In this document: piece by piece, positions 8,771 through 17,559 of the stretch
Numbering within the stretch: position 1 is the stretch's first letter
How the letters are laid out: every line of letters begins with the position of its first letter
NCBI GenBank assembly: GCA_030610815.1
Contig: JAUWRA010000006.1
Coordinates: 1-34,834 of the forward strand
From: Methanosarcinales archaeon
GTDB lineage: Archaea > Halobacteriota > Methanosarcinia > Methanosarcinales > Methanocomedenaceae
DNA length: 34,834 bases
Direction of reading: 5' to 3'
The notes under the pieces: model-generated
Databases searched by the model: none
What the model was told of the DNA's origin: nothing
The model's input: only the letters and a program-made list of their open reading frames with translations
Position numbers and translations under genes: made by a program

Positions 8771-9774
8771 CTTGTACCCCTCATTCTTTCCCGTACCATC
8801 CTTTGAAAATGTTCCTTTTTGCCTGTGTCTTGGTCCCTTATCGTTCTTCCCGTAAAGTGTAAGAAAACATCTTCCAGGGTTGGTTTGCGTAAACCCACGG
8901 ACTGAACAATGACGCCTTCTTTATGGGCAATATCCATTATTCTCGGTATCATTCTTTCACCGTCTTCCACACTCAAATATAACGATTCATATAACGATTC
9001 ATCATGCAATTCCATTCCTTTGATGAAATCAAAGGCTGTTAATGTGTTTAAAAAATTTTTACCGTCTGCTACCTGCAGCGATATTATATCTTTACCAATA
9101 GAATTTTTTAAATTGGCCGGACTATCATGAGCAATTACTTTGCCGTGATCAATGATCACAATTCTGTCACAAAGATAGTCGGCCTCATCCATATAGTGGG
9201 TGGTTAAAACAACTGTTATCTTTTCGTCTTTATTCAGTCTTTTTACGTACTCCCAAACGCTCCGTCTTGTTTGAGCATCCAGACCAAGAGTTGGCTCATC
9301 TAAAAATAAAACATTGGGATAATGCATTAGTCCTCTGGCAATTTCCAATCTTCGCTGCATCCCACCAGAATAATTTTTAACAAAAATATCAGCTTTATCA
9401 CTTAATTCAACAAGATCCAGGACTTCATCGATTCTTTCTTGCCTCACATCTTTATCCATATTATATATTCGGGCATGAAAGTCCAGATTTTCCCTCCCGG
9501 TTAATTCGATATCTGTACTTGGATTTTGAAAAACAATGCCTATAGATTTTCTTACTGCATCCTGGTCGCTTAAAATATTGTAGCCACATACCTCTGCAAA
9601 ACCTGATGTGGGCTTGAGCAAAGTAGCCAGCATTTTGATAATCGTGGTTTTACCAGCTCCATTGGGACCGAGTAAACCAAATATTTCATCTTTTTTGACG
9701 TTAAGGCTAATATTATCAACAGCTCTTAAATCCCCATATTTTTTAGTGAGTTTGTCAGTTTTTATTGAATACAT
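8767..9774 (-). CDS. ABC exporter ATPase (DrrA-like)
   Basis: A 335-residue ATPase with P-loop LLGPNGAGKTT, signature YSGGMQRRLEIARG, Walker B VLFLDEPTLGLD and switch TTHYMDEAD, all typical of DrrA-type drug/lipid/antibiotic exporters. The C-terminal domain ends with GLRKPTLEDVFLHFTGR, the usual ABC-2 ATPase tail. It lies 74 bases after CobN-B on the same strand, with its own TATA-like box in that gap, so it can be transcribed alone or with CobN-B. The CobN-linked location suggests export connected with the chelatase system, but the cargo is unknown. Confidence 0.9.
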   Translation of the reverse strand: MYSIKTDKLTKKYGDLRAVDNISLNVKKDEIFGLLGPNGAGKTTIIKMLATLLKPTSGFAEVCGYNILSDQDAVRKSIGIVFQNPSTDIELTGRENLDFHARIYNMDKDVRQERIDEVLDLVELSDKADIFVKNYSGGMQRRLEIARGLMHYPNVLFLDEPTLGLDAQTRRSVWEYVKRLNKDEKITVVLTTHYMDEADYLCDRIVIIDHGKVIAHDSPANLKNSIGKDIISLQVADGKNFLNTLTAFDFIKGMELHDESLYESLYLSVEDGERMIPRIMDIAHKEGVIVQSVGLRKPTLEDVFLHFTGRTIRDQDTGKKEHFQRMVRERMRGTR

Positions 9775-9814
9775 TTATATACAACTCTACAAATTATATC
9801 GTCTGAGAACGATC

Positions 9815-9825
9815 AAATATTTATA
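9815..9825 (-). promoter_or_regulatory. TATA-type promoter of the drrAB-like pair
   Basis: On the minus strand TATAAATATTT is centred about 47 bases before the ATPase ATG at 9774, predicting a leader of roughly 20 bases. It sits in the short gap after CobN-B, which suggests an internal promoter inside the long minus-strand series. Confidence 0.4.
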
Positions 9826-9848
9826 CTGAAGGGTAAATGCCACATGGT

Positions 9849-12800
9849 TCATTTTACTTCATCAGCGCCTACTCTCACGATATTTATGGCGCCGCCCTGG
9901 AAATCGCCCTCGACATCGCCCATACTTTCCTCCATCCAGCCTTCGATCTCAAGGTATTTGTTCTTGAGTGCTTCGAGGACTTCAGGGTCTGCCTGCCAGA
10001 GTTCGCGCTGTTCCGCTTCCAGAAGGCGTCTGCTCAAGCTTTCGAGTGCCCATGGATTATTTTCCTCAAACCACTTCCGCATCTCATCGTCCAGGACAAA
10101 TGTCTTTGCAATATCGTCAAATACCCAATCACCTACAAGCTTTGTAGTAGCCTGCCATCCGTACATATGGTAGACCCGATCAGAGATCACTGCAGCTCCT
10201 TTGTAGCCGTGGCGTTTCATTCCTTCTATCCATTTCGGATTAAGCAGTCTGGTTCTTGCAACCCGTTCCAGTTCATCTTTCATGTCCCTTATCCGGGGCC
10301 GGTCAGGGTCATGCGTATCGGCAAAATAGACATCCACATCGCTGCCTGATAACACCTTTGCTGCGACTGTAAAACCGCCATGGCTGCCAAATATGTGACA
10401 GCACTCCAGGATATCATATTCGTCCGAATCCCATTTGTCGTAGGTAATGGTGGTTCGTTTAAGATTTGATTCAAGCTCTTCCGTGGCAGGCTTGCCATAG
10501 ATCCCCTTGCCGTACGCATAGCCGCAAAACTTGGTGAATATCCCTGCCAGGTCTTCATCGGTCTCCCATGCCGATGCTGCTACTGCTGTGTTTACTCCAT
10601 AATCATAGGTTCCGGGCTGGGTGGTGAATATCCTCAAGGTTGCAAGCCGTTCTGGGCTGGTTTTTTCGTCCCCATTTTCCTCTTCAAGTTCCTTCATCCT
10701 TTCAAGGGTGTGCTTTTTGACAAAGTTCATCTCATCGGACTCGTCCAGGAAAGCCACCATCTGTACTGCTTCGTCAACCAGCTCAAAGGCAGACGGCATG
10801 CCGTCCCTGAGCATGCTTGAGAGCTGAATAGTACAGTCGATCCTTGGCCTATTAAGTTCATCTAAGGGGATTACTTTAAGACCTTTGACTCTTGAGCCGT
10901 CCCATACCACCTGAACTCCAAGAGTATAGAGTATTTGTGAAAGGAGTTCACCGTCTGCCCTGAAAGTGTCAAAGAACCTAAATACAAAACCAACATTTTC
11001 AGGATAATTCCCGTGTTCGTGCAGGTACTTGTGGAAGAATTTCCCGGCAAGATCCACACCCACTTTCCATGCTGCCGGGGTGGGTATCTTCCAGGGGTCA
11101 ATAGCGTAGAAGTTTCTGCCTGTAGGTAGTATTTCTATTTTTCCTCTTGCAAGGGCACCGGATGCTCCTGCTTCGATAAACTCACCGCTAAAACCACGGA
11201 GAAGGTTGGTGACTTCATCTGAAGTCCGGTTGATCTTTGGAAGAATATCAAAAGCGAGCATGACAGTTTTAGCAATGTTTCCAAGACCTTTTGTATGAAA
11301 TTCAAGGTCTGTTCCTAAAAAGGCAGAGATTTCTTGTTTTGAAATATCGGCAATCTCATCCTCATTTGCTAATTGGTTTTCAAGTACTTTTGCCACGATG
11401 CCGCTGGCAATTTCAGTACAGGTATCTATGAGCTTGCCGCCGGTCATGTCGAATTGTTGAATAAACACCTCAGGTTCATTTAATACATCATCATAGTCAA
11501 GACCGATTGCTTCCAGTATCCCCCTCCTGATGGACGGAACCTTTCCCTGATCGAACCTCAATATTGAGACAAGCATGTCAACCAGTGCATCTCCTTCAGG
11601 AGCCTGTCCCAAAATGTGGAGTCCGTCGCGTATCATTGTCTCACGCACCATATTCATCTGGCCGTGAAGATATTCCACATAATCGTCAAAATCCTCAAAC
11701 CCGGTAATTCCTTTAGGAAAATTAGCCTCCGCAGCCTTTTCCGTGAGAATCTCCTGCAGTACTTTTGCCCTACCTCTCTCATTTGTGAGCACAGCTCTTT
11801 TATATTCTTCAAGAGGGTCTTCCAGTTCTTCAAGAACACCATAGGTTCCGGCAGCAGTCATCACAGGATGGAGATGGTCCACCAGCGTTGCAAGCCCTCT
11901 TCGCTTGGCGATCACCCCTTCCATAGGATTACTTGATACATAGATATACAGATGAGGCATGCTTCCCACACATATCTGGGAGAAACATGATGATGACTGA
12001 GCTACTGTTTTACCTGGCAGGAGTTCGATATTGCCGTGTGTTCCCACATGAACCATGACATCGGCGCCGAACTCATGTTCTATCCATTTATAATAAGCAA
12101 TGTACTGGTGTGGCGGAGTGATATCAGGGTCGTGAAGTATCTTGCACACATTCCCATCACACTGCGCCCCTGCACATCCCCTTTTGGGTTGAATCCCAAT
12201 AAAGATGTTACCGAGATCCAGACCGGGGATTGTGATGCTGCCATTATAAAGAGCAAGACTCATTTTATCTACATCTTCCATGCTATCCGGACCGTTTTCG
12301 AAGGGGTTGCCCCACCCATCAAAGATTTTATTCCTGGCATCTTCCGGAAGTTCGTATATCCATTTTTTATATGTCTCAAGAGGAACGAATCCGGCAGCAC
12401 CTCCCTTTTTTATTATTTCGCTCAAAGGGGTCCACCTGAACTCGCTTATGGCTTTTTTCTCCATAATGGTATTAATGAGTTCTTCGCCATTTTCCGGTAC
12501 CCAGTCAACCCTGTATCCTTCCTCTTTCAGCCTTTTTAAGACTATTGAGACGCTTTCTAAGGTATCAAGTCCAAAACCAGCACCTACTGAAGCTTCAACT
12601 CCACTTTTGCAAGGGGAATTGTGAAAGATTATGGCAACCTTTTTTTCAGAATTGGGCTTTCTTGTAAGTTCGATCCATTTTTCCACCCGGCATGCGAGGA
12701 AGTCTATCTGTTCATCGATGGGTACAGGATCTTGAATATCGGCCCCGGTCACGGGATCGGTCTTCTTTTCTGATGTCCCGATTATGGTTGGTTCTATGAG

Positions 12801-13751
12801 CCCGTCAAATTCAGGCAGGGTAACGCTGATTATAATCTGGGGTATGCTAAGACCTTGCGGATTTCCCCTCCATTCCTGTGGAGTCTGGACAGAATGTATC
12901 ATCTTTAAGCACGGGACATTGAGTTCGTTTAGAACATTTGTCTTTTCCTGTTCTATACTTCCACCTTCACCCCTCATAGGGTTGAGGAAAAAGGCGGCAT
13001 AAAATATTGCAGCATCAACCACTGCTTTTTCATCTTTTATAAAGTATTCACGGATGACCTCATCCGAGTTCTTGCCGCCCCCCATCCTATCATGGAAAGC
13101 ACAGATGACCCCAATGCCTTTCTCTTCCAGCTTTCGTATAAGGGCATCGTACACTCCCAGCGAATCCTCTACATAAAAGATATTTGGAAAGAGGAGCCCT
13201 ACTGTCCTGGACAGACCTTTTTTATTCTTTGAATACCATTCCAAATACCTGTCAAGGTCTGTAAAGACTTCCCCTGTATCCGGGTGATATATCCCGGAGG
13301 ATGGTACCTCTACAGGAGGAGGAACTTCCTGGCTGATTATGCCAGCAACCTTTCCGGCACACAGCAGAAGATTCTCTATATTTTCTGTGCCGCCAAAACT
13401 CTGGTAATCCCAGAAAACCTTTAACTGTTTAGGAGATATCGTACCAAGAGCAGCGCACGTGGGAGAAAGAGGAATTATGGGTTTTGATGTGCGCTTCTTT
13501 AATTCCTCGATATCGGCAAAGATCCCCCCATAGTCAGCAGGGATGTTAAGTAGCACCACATCTGCTTCCTTTTCAAACCATTCCATGAGGTTTTGAGGCA
13601 CAGTTATGGGTGCCTGTTCTTCCAGAAAGTTTTCAAACCGTGCTTCTATATGGTATCCTTTTTTCTTCAGGCTTTCAATGGCACTGCTGTAACTCTTAAT
13701 CATCAGCCCGCGGCTGGGACCATAAGCTGCGAGTATTCCACCAATTTTCAT
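9849..13751 (-). CDS. cobN: CobN-type chelatase large subunit (CobN-B, cysteine type)
   Basis: The start is ATG at 13751, with GGAGTGA five bases ahead and one base after the stop of the upstream lipoprotein gene; the track start (13760) is a GTG inside that gene. The product is 1300 residues. CobN/BchH motifs include GIQPKRG, PPHQYIAYYKWIE, HVGTHGNIELLPGK, IAKRRGLATLVDH and NPKWIEGMKRHGYKGA. After QPKRG it reads CAGAQCDGNVC (C-x4-C-x4-C), and near the C-terminus ECCHIFGSHGG. Both cysteine clusters are absent from CobN-A. The tight coupling to two binding-lipoprotein genes suggests that import and chelation are co-regulated. The substrate is unknown: a B12-type corrin, an F430-like precursor or another tetrapyrrole are all possible. 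Confidence 0.92.
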   Translation of the reverse strand: MKIGGILAAYGPSRGLMIKSYSSAIESLKKKGYHIEARFENFLEEQAPITVPQNLMEWFEKEADVVLLNIPADYGGIFADIEELKKRTSKPIIPLSPTCAALGTISPKQLKVFWDYQSFGGTENIENLLLCAGKVAGIISQEVPPPVEVPSSGIYHPDTGEVFTDLDRYLEWYSKNKKGLSRTVGLLFPNIFYVEDSLGVYDALIRKLEEKGIGVICAFHDRMGGGKNSDEVIREYFIKDEKAVVDAAIFYAAFFLNPMRGEGGSIEQEKTNVLNELNVPCLKMIHSVQTPQEWRGNPQGLSIPQIIISVTLPEFDGLIEPTIIGTSEKKTDPVTGADIQDPVPIDEQIDFLACRVEKWIELTRKPNSEKKVAIIFHNSPCKSGVEASVGAGFGLDTLESVSIVLKRLKEEGYRVDWVPENGEELINTIMEKKAISEFRWTPLSEIIKKGGAAGFVPLETYKKWIYELPEDARNKIFDGWGNPFENGPDSMEDVDKMSLALYNGSITIPGLDLGNIFIGIQPKRGCAGAQCDGNVCKILHDPDITPPHQYIAYYKWIEHEFGADVMVHVGTHGNIELLPGKTVAQSSSCFSQICVGSMPHLYIYVSSNPMEGVIAKRRGLATLVDHLHPVMTAAGTYGVLEELEDPLEEYKRAVLTNERGRAKVLQEILTEKAAEANFPKGITGFEDFDDYVEYLHGQMNMVRETMIRDGLHILGQAPEGDALVDMLVSILRFDQGKVPSIRRGILEAIGLDYDDVLNEPEVFIQQFDMTGGKLIDTCTEIASGIVAKVLENQLANEDEIADISKQEISAFLGTDLEFHTKGLGNIAKTVMLAFDILPKINRTSDEVTNLLRGFSGEFIEAGASGALARGKIEILPTGRNFYAIDPWKIPTPAAWKVGVDLAGKFFHKYLHEHGNYPENVGFVFRFFDTFRADGELLSQILYTLGVQVVWDGSRVKGLKVIPLDELNRPRIDCTIQLSSMLRDGMPSAFELVDEAVQMVAFLDESDEMNFVKKHTLERMKELEEENGDEKTSPERLATLRIFTTQPGTYDYGVNTAVAASAWETDEDLAGIFTKFCGYAYGKGIYGKPATEELESNLKRTTITYDKWDSDEYDILECCHIFGSHGGFTVAAKVLSGSDVDVYFADTHDPDRPRIRDMKDELERVARTRLLNPKWIEGMKRHGYKGAAVISDRVYHMYGWQATTKLVGDWVFDDIAKTFVLDDEMRKWFEENNPWALESLSRRLLEAEQRELWQADPEVLEALKNKYLEIEGWMEESMGDVEGDFQGGAINIVRVGADEVK

Positions 13752-13752
13752 A

Positions 13753-15312
13753 TTAATCACTCCAGTATGCTTTTTTCAATGATTTAAATCCACCAAATCC
13801 GTATTTTAACTCAAAATCGTTGAGTCCTTTCTTTGCAATACCCGTTTTACCAGGGTGCATCAGAAATGCTGCAACGCACTCCTCCATGATTACCTCCTGC
13901 ATCTGGTCATAGATGACTTTTCGCTTACCAGGGTCTACCGTGCTCATGTACTGGTAATAGAGGCGGTCGAATGTCTCGTTTTCCATAATGTGATACATTC
14001 CCTTTGAATGGAAGAACAAGAATAGATAGGTGTACGGGTCGGTCTCCCCCTTTCCATAATTTGGAATCACAGCCATATCAAAGTCTTTTTTCTGTAACGT
14101 ACTTGAGAAGGCACCGCGTTCAAGCGTCATGATATTTATTTTTATTCCGAGCTTTGCAAGCTGGGCTTGGATGATCTCTGTCATAGCACCATTAAAGGAG
14201 CGGTGACCGGAATGAATAAGTGTGACTTCAAAGCGCTTGCCGTCCTTTTCCAGAACCCCGTCGTTGTCTTTATCCTCCCACCCCGCATCTTTCAGAAGCT
14301 TAGCGGCCATTTCAGGATTATAGGAATAACCTTCGATCTTTGTATTTGTCCATGGAATGGATGAATCATGACCTATTGGTCCCTTGGCTGGTACGCCGTA
14401 TCCTTCAAGAACTGAATTGATTATTGCATGCCTGTCAATACCATAGTTTATAGCTTCCCTCACCCGCTTGTCGCTGAAAAATTCGCTATGGACATTGAAT
14501 CCAATAAACTCGATCTGGGATTGGTTCTTTTTATAGATAACAAAGCTCGGGTCATCTTCAAACCTCTTAATATAAGAGTAGCCCGCTCCGGATTGATCTG
14601 CACCGACAATATCCAACTCCCCTGCTTCAAGCGCCATAATCTGGGTAGTTGCATCAGGAATCACTTTAACAGTCACCTTTTTGATTATGGGAGCACCATC
14701 CCAGTATTCCGGATTCGATTTGAACACAACTTCCTGTTTGGAGTATGTAACCGGGATAAAAGGACCTGTGCCAATCGCCTCTTTAAATTTTCCCTCTTTA
14801 TCATAGCATCTGGGGCTTACCATCCAGGTAGAGCCCATATCATCAAGGAAAGGACCATAGGGCTCTTTTAAGGTAATAACAAGGGTATGATTGTCAGGTA
14901 TCCTTATGGATTCTACCTTAAACTTGTAAGTGAAAGATGAACGTTTCTCTAAGGATGCATGAATAGAGTAATTTGCAGAGAATGCATCAAATGGTGTTTT
15001 ATCGTGGAATTTAACTCCCTCCCGCAGATAGAATGTCCATGTCCTCCCGTCCTGGGATACATTCCATGAGGTTGCAAGGGCTGGATGGTTACCCTCAATA
15101 TCTGCCACCACCAAGGTCTCAAAAATCAGTGGTCGAATATGCCATGAAGTTGAAGTGCCAAGAGGATCCATAGTAACCTCCCTATCTCCCAGGGGAACTA
15201 CCAGTTCCTGACTCGGATGGGAAATGGTTTCTTCAACACTGCTGCTGTCAGATATGCATCCCGCAAATAAACAGGATAATACTATAAATAGGAAAAATAA
15301 AGCACTTTTCAT
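13753..15312 (-). CDS. Family-5 substrate-binding lipoprotein of the peptide/nickel ABC importer (copy 1)
   Basis: The start is ATG at 15312 (MKSALFFLF), because GGAGG lies eight bases ahead of it and the track start at 15327 would put that site inside the coding region. The 519-residue protein begins with a lipoprotein signal peptide ending in LFAGC, so the mature protein is lipid-anchored outside the membrane. The SBP_bac_5 fold is shown by TSTSWHIRPLIFETLVV, WTFYLREGVKFHDKTPFDA, GTGPFIPVTY, RVREAINYGIDRHAI and the AAKLLKDAGW block. This family (DppA/NikA/OppA) binds peptides, nickel complexes or heme. It is the second copy of a tandem duplication with 15392-16945 and ends one base before CobN-B. 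Confidence 0.9.
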   Translation of the reverse strand: MKSALFFLFIVLSCLFAGCISDSSSVEETISHPSQELVVPLGDREVTMDPLGTSTSWHIRPLIFETLVVADIEGNHPALATSWNVSQDGRTWTFYLREGVKFHDKTPFDAFSANYSIHASLEKRSSFTYKFKVESIRIPDNHTLVITLKEPYGPFLDDMGSTWMVSPRCYDKEGKFKEAIGTGPFIPVTYSKQEVVFKSNPEYWDGAPIIKKVTVKVIPDATTQIMALEAGELDIVGADQSGAGYSYIKRFEDDPSFVIYKKNQSQIEFIGFNVHSEFFSDKRVREAINYGIDRHAIINSVLEGYGVPAKGPIGHDSSIPWTNTKIEGYSYNPEMAAKLLKDAGWEDKDNDGVLEKDGKRFEVTLIHSGHRSFNGAMTEIIQAQLAKLGIKINIMTLERGAFSSTLQKKDFDMAVIPNYGKGETDPYTYLFLFFHSKGMYHIMENETFDRLYYQYMSTVDPGKRKVIYDQMQEVIMEECVAAFLMHPGKTGIAKKGLNDFELKYGFGGFKSLKKAYWSD

Positions 15313-15366
15313 CGTTAAGACCTCCATAAATAATGATTTCTGATTTCTTCAAACATTACACAATTT

Positions 15367-15377
15367 CTTATATATTT
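15367..15377 (-). promoter_or_regulatory. TATA-type promoter of binding-lipoprotein copy 1
   Basis: Minus-strand AAATATATAAG within GCAAATATATAAG is centred 60 bases before the ATG at 15312. The same box, surrounding sequence and spacing occur ahead of copy 2, so the duplication carried the promoter with it. Expected leader is about 35 bases. Confidence 0.45.
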
Positions 15378-15391
15378 GCTTCATTTGCATC

Positions 15392-16945
15392 TCAATTCCC
15401 TTCATTCCAGTATGCTCTTTTGAAAGGCTCAAATCCACCGAAACCGTGCTTTAACTCAAAATCATTAAGCTCTTTTTTTGCAATACCTACTTTACCAGGG
15501 TGCAGCAGGAATGCTGCAACGCACTCGTCCATAATTACTTCCTGCATCCGGTCATAGATGACTTTTCTCTTATCAGGGTCCACCGTAGCCATAGACTGGA
15601 AATAGAGTCTGTCGAAGGTTTCGTTTTCCATGATGGGGTACGATGCCTTTGAATGGTAGAACATGAACAGATAAGGGTATGGGTCGGCCTCCCCCTTTCC
15701 GTGGTTGGGAATCACAGCCATATCATAGCCTTTTTCCCGCAATATCTTCAGGAAGGCACCGCTCTCAAGTACCATGATATTTACTTTTATTCCGAGTTCT
15801 GCAAGCTGGGCCTGGATAATCTCTGTCATGGTACCGGAAAAGGGGCGGTAACCAGAGTAAATAAGTGTGACTTCAAAGCGCTTGCCGTCCTTTTCCAGAA
15901 CCCCGTCATTGTCTGTGTCCTCCCAACCTGCATCTTGTAAAAGCTTTGCAGCCATTTCAGGGTTGTAGGAGTAACCCTCGATCTTCGTATTTGTCCAGGG
16001 GATAGAGGAATCATGACCTATAGGTCCCCTTGCCGGAACGCCGTATCCTTCAAGAACCGAATCGATTATTGCCTTCCTGTCAATGCCGTAGTTTACGGCT
16101 TCCCTCACCCTCTTGTCGCTGAAAAATTCGCTATTTGTGTTGAATCCGAGAAACTCGATTTGGGATTCGTTCCTTGTATAGACCTCAAACCTCGGGTCAT
16201 TTTCAAGCCTCTTGATATCAGAGTAACCCACTCCGGATATATCTGCACCGACAAGATCCAATTCCCCTGCCTCAAGTGCCATGATCTGGGTGGTCGCATC
16301 AGGGATCAGTTTAATGGTCACCTTTTCGATTTTGGGAGCACCATCCCAGTATTCTGGATTCGATTTGAACACAACTTCCTGTTTGGAATATGTAACCGGG
16401 ATAAAAGGACCTGTGCCAATCGTCTCTTTGAATTTTCCTTCGCTGTCGTAGCCTGTGGGATTTACCATCCAGATAGAACCTATATCAACAAGGAACGGAC
16501 CATATGGCTCTTCCAGGGTGATGATGAAGGTATGATCATCCGGTATCTGTGTGGATTCCACTTTGAACCTATATGGTTTCTCCATGGATTTATAAACAGA
16601 ATAATTTACGGTAAACGCATCAAACGGCGTGTTATCGTGGAATTTAACCCCTTCGTGCAGATGGAATGTCCATGTCATTCCATCCTTTGACACATCCCAT
16701 GAGGTTGCAAGTGCTGGATGGTTACCCTCAATATCTGCCACCACCAAAGTCTCAAAAACCAGTGGGCGAATATGCCACGAAGTTGAAGTGCCGAAAGGAT
16801 CCATAGTAATCTCCTTATCTCCCAGGGGAATTACAAGTTCCCGGCTTGGATTGGAAGTGGCTTCTTCAATGCCGCTGCTGTCAGATATACAACCTGCAAA
16901 AAAACAGGATAATACTAAAAATAGGAAAAATAAAGCACTTTTCAT
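15392..16945 (-). CDS. Family-5 substrate-binding lipoprotein of the peptide/nickel ABC importer (copy 2)
   Basis: The start is ATG at 16945, with AAGG eight bases upstream; the track start at 17017 adds 24 residues that lie across the promoter. The 517-residue lipoprotein has signal MKSALFFLFLVLSCFFAGC and the same family-5 fold as copy 1. Long stretches are identical at the protein level (for example SYNPEMAAKLL-DAGWED). Differences concentrate around residues about 100-130 (copy 1 has a short insertion EKRSSFTYK) and at DFDMAVIPNYGKGETDP versus GYDMAVIPNHGKGEADP. Two binding proteins for one permease set suggest two related cargos, or recent duplication for dosage. Confidence 0.9.
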   Translation of the reverse strand: MKSALFFLFLVLSCFFAGCISDSSGIEEATSNPSRELVIPLGDKEITMDPFGTSTSWHIRPLVFETLVVADIEGNHPALATSWDVSKDGMTWTFHLHEGVKFHDNTPFDAFTVNYSVYKSMEKPYRFKVESTQIPDDHTFIITLEEPYGPFLVDIGSIWMVNPTGYDSEGKFKETIGTGPFIPVTYSKQEVVFKSNPEYWDGAPKIEKVTIKLIPDATTQIMALEAGELDLVGADISGVGYSDIKRLENDPRFEVYTRNESQIEFLGFNTNSEFFSDKRVREAVNYGIDRKAIIDSVLEGYGVPARGPIGHDSSIPWTNTKIEGYSYNPEMAAKLLQDAGWEDTDNDGVLEKDGKRFEVTLIYSGYRPFSGTMTEIIQAQLAELGIKVNIMVLESGAFLKILREKGYDMAVIPNHGKGEADPYPYLFMFYHSKASYPIMENETFDRLYFQSMATVDPDKRKVIYDRMQEVIMDECVAAFLLHPGKVGIAKKELNDFELKHGFGGFEPFKRAYWNEGN

Positions 16946-17000
16946 CGTTAAGACCTTCATGGATAATGGTTTCTGAATTTTTCGGACATTGTACAATTTC

Positions 17001-17010
17001 TGATATATTT
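17001..17010 (-). promoter_or_regulatory. TATA-type promoter of binding-lipoprotein copy 2
   Basis: Minus-strand AAATATATCA is centred 60 bases before the ATG at 16945, the same spacing as the copy-1 box. The flanking GCAAATATAT and downstream AAATTGTACAATGT match the copy-1 upstream region. Confidence 0.45.
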
Positions 17011-17161
17011 GCTTCAATTTTAAAAAACTCCTTATTTGTTCAATTCCTCTAAATTCATAGTATTTGTCTGGCTCGCTAAATCAATATCAATAAGCTGTGT
17101 GATCATATCTAAATTCGTCATTGTTTGAATTTTTCACATTTGAAAATGATAATGAGTGCAA

Positions 17162-17215
17162 TATCATGAGAAATTCTCAGTTTAGGGTAAATTTATTTAA
17201 TCTTGTCTCATGATA
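17162..17215. promoter_or_regulatory. Inverted repeat TATCATGAGA / TCTCATGATA, candidate operator
   Basis: A perfect 10-bp inverted repeat (17162-17171 and 17206-17215) has arms 44 bases apart centre to centre, about four helical turns, as for a dimer-of-dimers or looped repressor site. Between the arms lies an A/T-rich stretch that, on the minus strand, contains ATTAAATAAA, a possible alternative TATA box. The site lies upstream of the lipoprotein-CobN-B series. The regulator is not identified. Confidence 0.35.
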
Positions 17216-17559
17216 GCGAATCCAGTATCTTTACAAATATAATTCATAAATTATCCTTGTATTATTCACTTTTCATCATACTAATTAGTTTAATTTCAAT
17301 TCATTTTTAACATATAAAGTTATTCTTTTTGTTTTATTTATTACTAAATGCTACAATTATTTTTATTTATGATAATATATATTCGGTAAAAATCTCGTGA
17401 AATAAAACCGTTCTGGAAAGACACAAAGGCTATTAACCTCGTTGTTACTACAATTATGGTACTGGCCCGTGGAAGGAATTGTTGATGTTCAATACTCAGA
17501 GTATAAAATTAAATTTGAAAAAAAATAGCAGGAATAAAATTGATTCTTCTGGAAAGGGT

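Larger units (their letters stand above)
16946..17559. other. Long AT-rich intergenic region upstream of binding-lipoprotein copy 2
   Basis: About 600 bases without a credible gene separate the ChlI-ChlD gene from the lipoprotein genes. Close to the lipoprotein start lie the TATA-like box and ribosome-binding site. Further out, TGAAAATGATAATGAG (about 17141-17156) is followed by a perfect 10-bp inverted repeat (17162-17215). The rest is A/T-rich sequence with no coding pattern. No riboswitch of a known class could be recognised by eye. Confidence 0.5.

Noticed and set aside
12036-12539. 167-aa plus-strand ORF inside CobN-B
   Set aside because: Antisense shadow of a well-supported gene; no start signal or family similarity.
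13752-13760. GTG start of CobN-B at 13760
   Set aside because: ATG at 13751 has GGAGTGA at proper spacing and avoids overlap with the lipoprotein gene.
16946-17161. Cobalamin or Ni/Co riboswitch upstream of the lipoprotein genes
   Set aside because: No B12-box-like or Ni/Co aptamer motif could be seen and the TATA box suggests a leader of only about 35 bases.
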